This document shows positions 7,760-16,384 of a stretch of 64,000 bases of DNA, one piece after another. The notes under the pieces are model-generated. The model was given only the letters and a program-made list of their open reading frames with translations. It did not search any database and had not been told where the DNA came from. The DNA is taken from the NCBI GenBank assembly GCA_934636245.1, contig CAKUAI010000011.1, forward strand, positions 1-64,000, in the 5' to 3' direction. The translations under genes and the position numbers were made by a program. This DNA is from an uncultured Coriobacteriales bacterium (lineage in GTDB: Bacteria > Actinomycetota > Coriobacteriia > Coriobacteriales > UMGS124). Each line of letters starts with the position of its first letter. Within the stretch, counting starts at the first letter, position 1.

Positions 7760-9199
7760 ATGGCCAACATTTCCCGCAGGTCGTTCCTCGCAACGTCCGC
7801 CGCTGCTGCAGCTGTAGCCACCGTTCCCGCCATCGCCATGGCTGGCGACAACCCCACCTACGACGTCATCGTCATCGGTGGCGGCGGCGCTGGCCTGAGC
7901 GCTGCCATTGAGGCTTCCGACGCCGGCGCCTCTGTTCTCGTGCTCGAGAAGAACACCGTCACCGGTGGCACCACTTCCACCTCGCAGGGTCTCGTGGGCG
8001 GCTTCGGCACCCAGATTCAGAAGGCTCAGGGCGTCGAGCTGACCTATGAGCAGATGTACGACAACCTCAACGGCAACGCTTCTTACCGTCTCGACCCCGA
8101 GCTCATGGGCATCACCGTCGCCAAGTCCGGCGAGAGCATCGACTGGCTCATCGACCGTTGCGCCGTTCCCTTCAAGTCCGAGGCCGTCGTCGGCTACGGC
8201 CCCCTCACGATGATGCACGTCGTCGAGGGCGCTGGCCCCGTCCTGACCGACACCCTGCTTGCCGCCGCTGAGGAGGCCGGCGTCGAGATCGTCACCGATG
8301 CCAAGGCCACCGAGATCACCATGGAGAACGGCGCCCCTGTGTCCGTCAAGACCGAGGACGGCTCGATTTATGGCTGCAAGGCCGTCGTCATCGCCACCGG
8401 TGGCTACGCCTACAACCCCGAGCTCGCCAAGCGTTTCACTCCCGAGGTCGCCGGCACGATGGGCATCGGCCATCCCATGTCCACCGGCGACGGCATCATC
8501 ATGGCCAGCAACGTGGGCGCCTGCACGAGCCACACCGACTCCATGATGTGCGTGCTCAAGGACTACGAGATCATGACCGAGTACACGCCCACCTCCGCGG
8601 CTGCCAACGTGTTCGGCTTCACCTCGCTGCCCAACATGATTATGGTCGGCGCTGAGGGCAAGCGTTTCTACAACGAGGACAACAAGGGCTACATGAGCCA
8701 GGACCTCAACCGCCCCGTCTTCGACCAGATGCACAAGGACGAGTTGGGCTACGTCTGGATGGTCTCCGACCAGGCTTGCGTTGACGCCACCGAGGGCAAG
8801 ACTCACCGCGGCGAGGACCTGACCTACGTCGCCGGCGAGACCGTCGAGGAGCTCGCTGCCAACATGGGCGTCGACGCCGAGGGCCTGGCCGCCACCATCG
8901 AGGCCTACAATGCCGCTGTCGAGGCCGGCTTTGACGCCGAGTTCGGCCGCGTTCCCACCACCAAGCTCGAGGCCCCCTTCGTCGCCCTGGCCGTGACGCC
9001 CTGCGTCATCATCACCTACGGCGGCATCGCCCGCAACGCCGAGTCCGAGGTCATCCGTGCCGACGGCACCGTGATCGACGGCATGTTCTGCGCTGGCGAG
9101 ACGAGCTGCAACTCCGCCTTCATGGGCTTCACTATCTCCAACGCCATCACCTGGGGCCGCATCGCAGGCGCCGGCGCCGCTGCTTACGCCGCGAAGTAA
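7760..9199 (+). CDS. Tat-exported FAD-dependent reductase (short form)
   Basis: 479 residues from the ATG at 7760, which follows ACAGGAGG; upstream in-frame starts are ignored for lack of a signal. Tat motif SRRSFL, then the Rossmann motif GGGGAG at residues 40-45. The GKRF arginine lies near residue 301. The C-terminal FAD loop is GMFCAGETSCNSAFMGF, unlike most paralogs, so the active-site rim differs. The gene is flanked by a divergent membrane LuxR (6009-7502) and a convergent LysR (9352-10317). GAG and GTC codons are frequent and the gene is well adapted, which suggests good expression. A strong terminator follows. Confidence 0.9.
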   Translation: MANISRRSFLATSAAAAAVATVPAIAMAGDNPTYDVIVIGGGGAGLSAAIEASDAGASVLVLEKNTVTGGTTSTSQGLVGGFGTQIQKAQGVELTYEQMYDNLNGNASYRLDPELMGITVAKSGESIDWLIDRCAVPFKSEAVVGYGPLTMMHVVEGAGPVLTDTLLAAAEEAGVEIVTDAKATEITMENGAPVSVKTEDGSIYGCKAVVIATGGYAYNPELAKRFTPEVAGTMGIGHPMSTGDGIIMASNVGACTSHTDSMMCVLKDYEIMTEYTPTSAAANVFGFTSLPNMIMVGAEGKRFYNEDNKGYMSQDLNRPVFDQMHKDELGYVWMVSDQACVDATEGKTHRGEDLTYVAGETVEELAANMGVDAEGLAATIEAYNAAVEAGFDAEFGRVPTTKLEAPFVALAVTPCVIITYGGIARNAESEVIRADGTVIDGMFCAGETSCNSAFMGFTISNAITWGRIAGAGAAAYAAK

Positions 9200-9230
9200 T
9201 CTCGCAGGTCAAACAGCATATAGCACAGCA

Positions 9231-9268
9231 AACCGCCCGGAGCGCCCCCGCGCTTCGGGCGGTTTTTT
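9231..9268 (+). terminator. Rho-independent terminator after the 7760-9199 flavoprotein
   Basis: Perfect 14-bp arms 9231-9244 and 9251-9264 with a 6-base loop, followed by six T residues. Confidence 0.92.
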
Positions 9269-9351
9269 GGTTTGGAAAAGCAAAAAACGTCACCAAGGCA
9301 CATCAACGCCAGGTGGCCCCCATGTCCAACGGAACAATGCGGATACGTATA

Positions 9352-10317
9352 TCAGTGTCCAGCATTGGACCCAAGCGACTCATCAACCTCGCGCATAATG
9401 TCCAAAATCAATTTGACCGCAGGGTTGGAAGATTCACGAAGGGCAACAACATAGCCTCGCACCTCATATTTTTCTGGACCGGGAGTCAACTTAACAAGGC
9501 GTCGTGTCCCGAGCCTATCATCAGGGACATAATCGTCAAAACTCCAGTCGGTGAAGAAGGCCGTACTAAGCTCGCTCATTCCCGAGAAGAACTCAAAGAA
9601 ATGCTCGGATGCCGAACTGCAATACACGTCCTCAACATCGATATAAAGACCGCTATCGGCAAAAAGACGTTTTACAGCAAGCGGGAGCGCGCCCAGATTC
9701 GTGTCGGTCGGCATTGCAAGAGGATACTGGGCAATTTCAGCAAGCGTCGCATCCGACAAATGGGCAAGTGGATGACCTTTTCTTACACCGAATATCAATG
9801 GCGCAATGTCGTAACGCAATGGCATGTAATCCATATCAGGGTTCATTGAAAGTGAGACAGACCCGTCTCGTGCCACCGTCCGAACGAATCCAATATCAAT
9901 TGCATCCTCCTGGAGGAGGACAATATCGTCTTCGTTCACTTTAACAAACTGGATATCAATCTCAGGGTACTGGTCGTTTGCGCGCTCAAGAACCCCCGTG
10001 TAAAGAGCGGCAAACGAACCGGTCCCGTAATTGTGCAACCTGACAACGCCCGGTGCTCGCGTCTTAAGCTCTTGAAGCGTGCGTGTCATTCTGTCATAGG
10101 AAGACAGAATGGTATTTGACTCGCGCAACACCACCTTCCCTGCAGGAGTCAAGCCAAGCGGTGTCGTGCGATTCAGCAGTTTTTGCCCAAGTTCAGACTC
10201 CATCGCAGAGATCTTGCGGCTGAGAGCCTGTTGAGACATGAAGCAACGACGAGCGGCATCCGTAAAACTCCCGCGCGATGCAACTTCCCTAAACAGACGC
10301 ATTGAATCAATGTCCAT
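9352..10317 (-). CDS. LysR-family transcriptional regulator
   Basis: 321 residues from an ATG at 10317 preceded by AAAGGGGCT. The N-terminal winged HTH (about 1-60) includes ASRGSFTDAARRCFMSQQAL and ALSRKISAMESELGQKLL, classic for LysR. Residues 90-300 form the periplasmic-binding-like effector domain. On the minus strand it follows the FMN/FAD reductase gene (10427-12331), with a terminator between them, and it converges with the flavoprotein at 7760-9199. It could control either neighbour; the effector is unknown. Confidence 0.88.
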   Translation of the reverse strand: MDIDSMRLFREVASRGSFTDAARRCFMSQQALSRKISAMESELGQKLLNRTTPLGLTPAGKVVLRESNTILSSYDRMTRTLQELKTRAPGVVRLHNYGTGSFAALYTGVLERANDQYPEIDIQFVKVNEDDIVLLQEDAIDIGFVRTVARDGSVSLSMNPDMDYMPLRYDIAPLIFGVRKGHPLAHLSDATLAEIAQYPLAMPTDTNLGALPLAVKRLFADSGLYIDVEDVYCSSASEHFFEFFSGMSELSTAFFTDWSFDDYVPDDRLGTRRLVKLTPGPEKYEVRGYVVALRESSNPAVKLILDIMREVDESLGSNAGH

Positions 10318-10360
10318 GACAGCCCCTTTCTGCCCGCAGACCTTGATTATACGCCTGACT

Positions 10361-10407
10361 TTTAAAAGGACGCTCCGAGCGCAACAACGATTGCGTCCGG
10401 AGCGTCC
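10361..10407 (-). terminator. Terminator after the 10427-12331 reductase
   Basis: Arms 10368-10384 and 10391-10407 pair over 17 bp with one mismatch. On the minus strand the stem is followed by TTTT. Confidence 0.85.
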
Positions 10408-10426
10408 AGCACCCTGTTACGAAAAC

Positions 10427-12331
10427 TTATGCCTGAGACAGCGCATCAGAAACAGCGGCGATAATACCGGCACTCGTACGGGTGGCACCCGCAACCATAT
10501 CCACATCGGCAGATCCAGCCTGCGCAATGGCCTCAGGAAGCTCAGTCAGGGCGCGATCGATTGCCGCCAGGCCTTCCGTCTCGTAGTGCTTGAGAATCTC
10601 AACCTGAGATACCTTGTCTCCGTCCACCGCAACGCGCACGACCATGGGGGCTTCGCCCTTACCCATGCCACGTCCAATATACTGGTTCTCGCTGCATTCG
10701 TACTCGTCTTCGACGACCTCAGGCTCAAACGGCACCTCGACCAGGTCATCCTGCGTTACGTCATTCTTCACCGCAGCGGCATTGGTGCCAGAAATGCGAC
10801 CGAAAATCATGCCGCCACCCAGGTTGCAGCTCGCCTGGTAGAGATTGGACCAGATATCGCCGAGTTCGCCGGCCTCATACAGGTGCGGGATAGGCTCGCC
10901 AGCGACATCGAGAACCTCACCGCGCTCATTGCGACGCGGACCACCCTGTGTGTTGCCGCAACAACAAGTCTGCTTGCACGCATAGAAAGGACCAGTCTGA
11001 ATGGCAAACATGCTCTCAGCGCTGCGCCCAAAGACTGGGTCAAAGCCATCAGCAGCAAAACCGTTATAAACGTCAATCGTCTGTTGCATGGTTTGAGTCG
11101 CGTCTTCGGAAAGGCCCATCTTCTTCGCCAGCTCATCCAGCGTGTCGGCTTTTATGACCCAGCCCTTTTCGATCTCTTCGGAGCTGTCTGCGCTCCAAGT
11201 CGGGTTAATAGCGCCAGCATCCTGGATAGTCTGGTCATACACATACCAGTAGGTCTCAGGCAGAGCAGCATTGAGATAGACGTCGTTGTAGGGCATCTTG
11301 CCATGATAAGCTTTGCCGTCATAAACGCGAGTGCCGTTGTTAGCGATGTTGATGCCGCGCGTGGCCACATAGATTCCGAATCCGAACGTGGCGTTACCCG
11401 TTTCCTCGTTGCGGAAGCAGCCGTTGTTCGTAACGATGTTGGCCATGTGCCAAAGGTCGGCATTTACCTCAAGCGCCATCTTGATGCCATCGCCCTCGTT
11501 GTAATAGCAGGTACCAGTGGGGGGCCAGAAAAGATGCTGGTTATAATCCTGCTGCATTTGCGGGCTGTTCTCATAGCCGCCGCATGTAAGCACAACGCCG
11601 TTCTTGGCGCGGACTTTAACTTCCTTGTCACCGACCTGCGCAGTGACGCCATGAACCACCTTGGTTTGAGGATCCTGGATGAGATGCGTAGCCGGAGCCT
11701 CATACCAGACATCAATGTTGTCGGCACGATCAACAACGTTCTTCTTCAACAGGTTATAGCATGCGCCGTTGCCACCAAAAACCACAGGAGGAATCATGCC
11801 GGTCGAACCGTCCACCGTAAACGGCGTGAATGCGCTCGAACCTTCGAACTGCGGATACTCGACATAATCGAATGTCTGCACATTCGGAGCGCCAAGCCCC
11901 TCAAACCATTCCTTGTTCTTCTGCATCTCATCAATGTAAACATCAAGTATGGCATCGGAAGGCGTTTCATACCCGCCACGAAGCTGTTCGAAGTACGTGC
12001 GCACACTCTCGGGATCCTCGGTGTAGCAAATCCACTGCATGCAAATGTTGGAGTTACCGCCAGAATAACCCTCCGGGGCCTTCTCGAGAACAAGGACCTT
12101 CGCGCCCGCGTCAGCGGCAGTGATTGCGGTCGCGCATCCGGCGCCACCCAAACCAACAACAATCACGTCGTACTCGGAATCCCATTCGACAGAACGTTCG
12201 AACGCAGCATCGGAAGATGCCTCGTCGGCAATTGCAAGCGAAGACACGGCGGAAGCGGCCGCACCCAGCATGGCACCGGCAGTGACAAACTCACGACGAT
12301 TGAGCTTTGCGTTTACCTTTGGCGAAGACAT
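10427..12331 (-). CDS. Tat-exported FAD reductase with C-terminal FMN-binding domain
   Basis: 634 residues from the ATG at 12331, after GGAAAGGAA; a longer frame to 12484 has no start signals. Tat motif NRREFV, Rossmann motif GLGGAG at residues 60-65, then the capping and FAD regions with the C-terminal loop HLYEAGELGD. Residues about 563-634 form an FMN_bind domain whose DMVAGATRTS (D611-S620) resembles the D-x-x-G-A-T site where ApbE attaches FMN covalently to threonine (here T617). This is the only flavoprotein in the window with its own second flavin, so FMN may pass electrons to FAD. A Cys cluster, CKQTCCCG, precedes the FAD loop; its role is unknown. Confidence 0.9.
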   Translation of the reverse strand: MSSPKVNAKLNRREFVTAGAMLGAAASAVSSLAIADEASSDAAFERSVEWDSEYDVIVVGLGGAGCATAITAADAGAKVLVLEKAPEGYSGGNSNICMQWICYTEDPESVRTYFEQLRGGYETPSDAILDVYIDEMQKNKEWFEGLGAPNVQTFDYVEYPQFEGSSAFTPFTVDGSTGMIPPVVFGGNGACYNLLKKNVVDRADNIDVWYEAPATHLIQDPQTKVVHGVTAQVGDKEVKVRAKNGVVLTCGGYENSPQMQQDYNQHLFWPPTGTCYYNEGDGIKMALEVNADLWHMANIVTNNGCFRNEETGNATFGFGIYVATRGINIANNGTRVYDGKAYHGKMPYNDVYLNAALPETYWYVYDQTIQDAGAINPTWSADSSEEIEKGWVIKADTLDELAKKMGLSEDATQTMQQTIDVYNGFAADGFDPVFGRSAESMFAIQTGPFYACKQTCCCGNTQGGPRRNERGEVLDVAGEPIPHLYEAGELGDIWSNLYQASCNLGGGMIFGRISGTNAAAVKNDVTQDDLVEVPFEPEVVEDEYECSENQYIGRGMGKGEAPMVVRVAVDGDKVSQVEILKHYETEGLAAIDRALTELPEAIAQAGSADVDMVAGATRTSAGIIAAVSDALSQA

Positions 12332-12604
12332 GACTATTCCTTTCCCCGATTGCCCCGCATGGGCCGGAATCCACGCGGGAATTGCCCTTGTGTCATGCTT
12401 GGCATTTCCCCTTACTTGCATGACGGTGAAAAGAATAGCCAGCCAGCCGAGGTGACCCAAACAACGTATCCGCAACCCGGTCACTCAAATTCCGCGTAAG
12501 GACGATGCAGAAAACGAATTCTTACGCCTCCGGCATGCCCGCAGTCGCTCTCGTCATTCGCAGGCTGAAAAGTCCCATGCGGTTCCGACGACCACCACAA
12601 GCCG
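12332..12604. other. Intergenic stretch upstream of the FMN/FAD reductase
   Basis: The 348 bases between 12331 and 12680 hold the promoter side of the minus-strand reductase and, at the far end, the terminator of the next gene. I see no further gene or repeat here. Confidence 0.6.
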
Positions 12605-12655
12605 CAAACAAATCCGGACGGCCTGCGCAAATTGCCCAAGCCGTCCGGATTACTT
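12605..12655 (-). terminator. Terminator after the 12680-14350 flavoprotein
   Basis: Perfect 12-bp arms 12611-12622 and 12640-12651. On the minus strand the stem is followed by TGTTTG. Confidence 0.8.
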
Positions 12656-12679
12656 ACTTCTTTTGACGAACTTCGCCCT

Positions 12680-14350
12680 CTATGCCAGCAGCTCCGTCAG
12701 CGTAATACCCTTGCCAACCGCCTCGCCAACAAGCTGGCCGAACGTCACGCTACGACCATGGGATATGCCGGGGCAATGCACCGGGTAATCCACGCCAAAG
12801 AAGTCACCCTGGGCGTTGCCGACCGCGTACAGGCCAGCGATGGGCTCGTCGTCAGCCGTGCAAGCCTGCGAGTCATCATTGACGTGAATGCCAAACGGAA
12901 TGGTCAGAACACTGCACACCAGCGGCGTGGCATAGAACGGCGCTGTCTGAATGCGACTCAGGAACTGGGCGGGCACGTCGTAGTCGGAGTCCTCGCCTGC
13001 ATCATACAGCGAGTTGTAATGCTCCACCGTTGCCGCGAACTTGTCGGCAGGAATGCCCAGCTTCTCGGCAAGCTCCTCAATCGTATCGGCCTTGATGAGC
13101 TCTCCGCTTTCGAGGCGCTTCTCCATCTCATCCTCGATGCCATCAAGCCACGTCTCGTACTTCGTGGGCCACTGCTGCTCGACGTATTTGGCGTAATCGG
13201 CATCAAAGATAGACCATGCGCGGTTGTGCGGCGTGTTCATGCGAGCATTGGTAAGATAAGGCTCAAACGGAAGCTCGGCGCCATAGCGCTCGCCGTTCTC
13301 ATTCACTGCAAGCCAGCACATGATGAAGGCGGTCAGGTTGAATGAATAGCTGGAAATCGTGAACTGATGGACCATGGGAGCGGCCGGGCTCTTGCTGAAC
13401 GTTCCGCCTGCCCAGCAGGTCATGAGAATCGCGTCGCCTGTGTTGCCGCCAGCAGGGCCGTAGATATTCGCGTCGGGGCGATTGCAGATAGGCGCAAAGG
13501 CATCAATCATTTCTTGGTTACCGCAGATATCACCGGTGGCAAGAATGACGCCCTTTGCGGCATTGAACTGAATGTAGTTGCCGTCTGCATCGGTGGCAAT
13601 GACGCCCGTAATGCCATCGGCGGCATTGCCGACGAGCTGCTCGGCATGCGTCTCGAAGACGAACTCGGCGCCATTGTTCGTCGCGGCGTTGTAAAGGACC
13701 TCGCCAAGGTTGTAGTTGCACTCACGGCCATCAGGACGAGCGGTGCCTACCTCATCACCGCGCACAAAGCTGACGGCGTCCTCGTAGATGCGCCAGCGCT
13801 CGGGAAGCTTGTACCAGCCGTACTTTGCGGTACCCGACAGTGCATGAACCATATGCACGCCTTGCTCAGCGCAAATCTCCTCGATATGGTCGAAAACCTG
13901 ACCAGAGTGAGACGCCCAGACATCGATAAGGTTGGGGTTCGTGGTTTGATGGCTCCACAGGTGCAGGAGCTTGCGTGCCATGGCGGGCGTAGGCACAGCC
14001 TCGGGGTCGCTGTTCTCCTGATGCCACTTGCTGCCAAGATGGCCAACATCTACGCCGCGCATCTGGAACTGATCCGTGCGTTCAAGTACGGCAACGCTAG
14101 CACCCGCACGGCTGGCAGCCTCGGCGGCAGAAAGGCCAGCGATGCCTGCGCCGATAATCACAACGTCGTAGTCCCTGGTTTCAGAGACGTCGGTAATCGG
14201 ATCGGGGGCAACCTCCCATGTATGCTTGCCGATTGCCGCAGCCTTCTCTGCGGCCTCTTCTGCGCTGCTCAAGCGAGGTGCCGCAACCAATGCAGCAGCG
14301 CTAGCAGTTGCGGCAGCAGTCGTAACGAACGAACGACGGGTCATTTCCAT
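12680..14350 (-). CDS. Tat-exported FAD-dependent reductase, paralog of 16385-18064
   Basis: 556 residues from the ATG at 14350 (MEMTRRSFV), 9 bases after GAGGAAGG; an ATG at 14359 is possible. Rossmann motif GAGIAG at residues 67-72; NGERY arginine in the capping region. The C-terminal half has GIHVNDDSQACTADDEPIAG and GNAQGDFFGVDYPV, nearly the same as in the 16385 gene, so the two are recent paralogs or act on similar acceptors. It lies on the same strand behind the LuxR gene 14487-16046 (136-base gap), which separates it from its paralog and may regulate both. Confidence 0.9.
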   Translation of the reverse strand: MEMTRRSFVTTAAATASAAALVAAPRLSSAEEAAEKAAAIGKHTWEVAPDPITDVSETRDYDVVIIGAGIAGLSAAEAASRAGASVAVLERTDQFQMRGVDVGHLGSKWHQENSDPEAVPTPAMARKLLHLWSHQTTNPNLIDVWASHSGQVFDHIEEICAEQGVHMVHALSGTAKYGWYKLPERWRIYEDAVSFVRGDEVGTARPDGRECNYNLGEVLYNAATNNGAEFVFETHAEQLVGNAADGITGVIATDADGNYIQFNAAKGVILATGDICGNQEMIDAFAPICNRPDANIYGPAGGNTGDAILMTCWAGGTFSKSPAAPMVHQFTISSYSFNLTAFIMCWLAVNENGERYGAELPFEPYLTNARMNTPHNRAWSIFDADYAKYVEQQWPTKYETWLDGIEDEMEKRLESGELIKADTIEELAEKLGIPADKFAATVEHYNSLYDAGEDSDYDVPAQFLSRIQTAPFYATPLVCSVLTIPFGIHVNDDSQACTADDEPIAGLYAVGNAQGDFFGVDYPVHCPGISHGRSVTFGQLVGEAVGKGITLTELLA

Positions 14351-14486
14351 GAGAGCCATCCTTCCTCGCGCACATCGCACCGGCCCTTTACCGGCGCGTC
14401 TGGCTCCAACCTAACCCGCCGCCACCCCATCGGACATCGCATGAATGGCGTGCCGCAAGCGTGATTCTTCCTGGGCTCTCAGTCCC

Positions 14487-16046
14487 TTATGCCTGGTCAC
14501 AAACATCACGCATTTCATGTGATGTACCCGAATTGCCTGCTAGAACGTCCAGGAATTGCTGGCGCGTATGAACTCCCGCCTTTTGGTAGATACGTCGCAA
14601 ATGCGTCCCGACTGTGTTTTGAGAGATGCACAGATAGTCGGCAATCCACTTTTGCGTTCGACCATGGGTGAGCTGACGGGCAACGTCAGATTCTCGCGCA
14701 GTCAATCCGAGTTCTGCAAAACGCGCGTCAAGCCAATCGTTGACATCAGCATCTGCAATATCGTCGGAATCGCCTGCATCTCCTGCCTGCGTACAATCAA
14801 GAGAACACGATGCATACCGTTCTCGGAGAGACGAGACAACATCCCTGAAGTCGAAATAACCATTCGAAAGCGCGAAGACCTCCTCGCTGCTCAACAACAA
14901 AACAGCCGCAATAACGATGAAGTAGCCGGCGAACGTCGTCATTTCCGTCAGCATGGGCACCGTTCCGGCGTCAAATCCAACCAGACATATTCCCACAGCA
15001 GCTCCGACCGTGTGACCAACGGCACAAACGATGCGCATGACTATGATGGTTCCCATGGGACTGGACGATTGGGTGCACGCAATGGAGGAGAAAATGGCCC
15101 ATACGAACAGGTCGAATGCCGTGTAGCCCGCAATGATTACGGCTGCAGAAATCACGAACAGACTGCTATTAAACGTCAGCGTCAGAGACATGCAGCCTGC
15201 AATCATCATCGGCAACCCAACCCGATATACAAAACGCGAGTGTCTCAGATTGTGCCAAATTACAAAGAAGATAACGACAGCGGCGACACCGCGAGCCGCT
15301 TGAACAAAGATTCCGTAAGCATGCCCACCGCTTACTACTGGGGAAAAAGAAATGAGGTGCTGAAGATAGGCAAAGCCCGCCATGACAAGCACGTAACCGA
15401 ACAGTATGGTGCACGGGATGCCTAAAGAAGCGAGCGACCTCGGTTTAGTGGCCCGCATTCCAACGATAGGAACAGATGCATCAAGCACCGAGGCATAGGT
15501 GCGGTCTTCGGCATCAACACTAAGGAAGACAAGGCAGGAGACGAGGGGAAACAGGGCATAAAACACAGCGCAAGCCGCCGGAATCATAAACAACAGTGGC
15601 ACGTCAAACGCAATGGCACAAGCAAATGCCCCTGCAACATATGGAGTGGCGGTTATTGAACCGCCCTGTGCATACACAGCTCCCCACGCAACCGTCATGA
15701 TTGCCATGAAGAGGGCGCACAACACACACGCGAGCGCGGCAAGGGGAAACACCTCCAGCATATCCGCAACGACAAACAGCAAAGAGCCAGTTGCACCCGC
15801 AATTCCCGCCGCAACCATACCTCGCCTCGATGACAAGAGGGCATGGGCACACGTCGGCTTGAGCAAGGCGGCCACAAGAAATGGAATGGTGAGGAGGAAC
15901 ACCGCAGCGGCACACACCTCAGAAAGCATGCCGGCACCACTCGATGGAAAAAGCGAGCTCATATAGAAGGCGTCGAACCATGCCCACATGAGACCAGACC
16001 CCAGGATGGTCTTAACCCCCGTTTTGCCATACAGCTGTTCAAACAC
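14487..16046 (-). CDS. LuxR-type regulator with multi-span membrane N-terminus
   Basis: About 519 residues. I place the start at the GTG at 16046, or the TTG just before it, because AAGGGGA lies at good spacing. The frame stays open to 16067 but that start overlaps the ribosome site. About residues 15-400 are hydrophobic spans, followed by an acidic linker (DAGDSDDIADADVND). The C-terminal LuxR domain begins LTARESDVARQLTHGRT and ends HTRQQFLDVLAG. It sits between two close paralogous flavoproteins, divergent from the one at 16385 and upstream of the one at 12680, so both may be targets. Confidence 0.87.
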   Translation of the reverse strand: MFEQLYGKTGVKTILGSGLMWAWFDAFYMSSLFPSSGAGMLSEVCAAAVFLLTIPFLVAALLKPTCAHALLSSRRGMVAAGIAGATGSLLFVVADMLEVFPLAALACVLCALFMAIMTVAWGAVYAQGGSITATPYVAGAFACAIAFDVPLLFMIPAACAVFYALFPLVSCLVFLSVDAEDRTYASVLDASVPIVGMRATKPRSLASLGIPCTILFGYVLVMAGFAYLQHLISFSPVVSGGHAYGIFVQAARGVAAVVIFFVIWHNLRHSRFVYRVGLPMMIAGCMSLTLTFNSSLFVISAAVIIAGYTAFDLFVWAIFSSIACTQSSSPMGTIIVMRIVCAVGHTVGAAVGICLVGFDAGTVPMLTEMTTFAGYFIVIAAVLLLSSEEVFALSNGYFDFRDVVSSLRERYASCSLDCTQAGDAGDSDDIADADVNDWLDARFAELGLTARESDVARQLTHGRTQKWIADYLCISQNTVGTHLRRIYQKAGVHTRQQFLDVLAGNSGTSHEMRDVCDQA

Positions 16047-16384
16047 CAAATACCATCCCCTTATCAAGGCGGACGGCCCTCAACCATCCACCCAGGCAAT
16101 AACCCTTTGGCGAGCAGTATGGCACAAGCAAGCAGCGAAGAGACGTGCCCGAACGGCAGGCGTTCCACAAAACTGGTTCATATGGCGGATAGCGGCGAGA
16201 TTCTCAGGGCACCGCCATCTTTCGAACCAGTCCTCCGCCCCATCGAACGGAATGGCAGACCCCCTGGTACCGTAAGTTTCATCCCTGCAACCTCCTTTCA
16301 CTTCCCGAAGGCAACATAACATCCTATGGTTATCCACAAGCGACGCGCGCACCGCAAAAACACAGCTGACAGAAGGGGAGTACC
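16047..16384. promoter_or_regulatory. Divergent intergenic region, LuxR / flavoprotein
   Basis: These 338 bases separate the minus-strand LuxR from the plus-strand flavoprotein and must hold both promoters. A perfect DnaA-box-like TTATCCACA occurs at 16330-16338, 47 bases before the flavoprotein start. I see no gene here. Confidence 0.5.

Noticed and set aside
10238..12499. A 753-codon plus-strand frame opposite the FMN/FAD reductase
   Set aside because: It is antisense to a well-supported gene, has no ribosome site and no domain features. GC-rich codon use produces such mirror frames.
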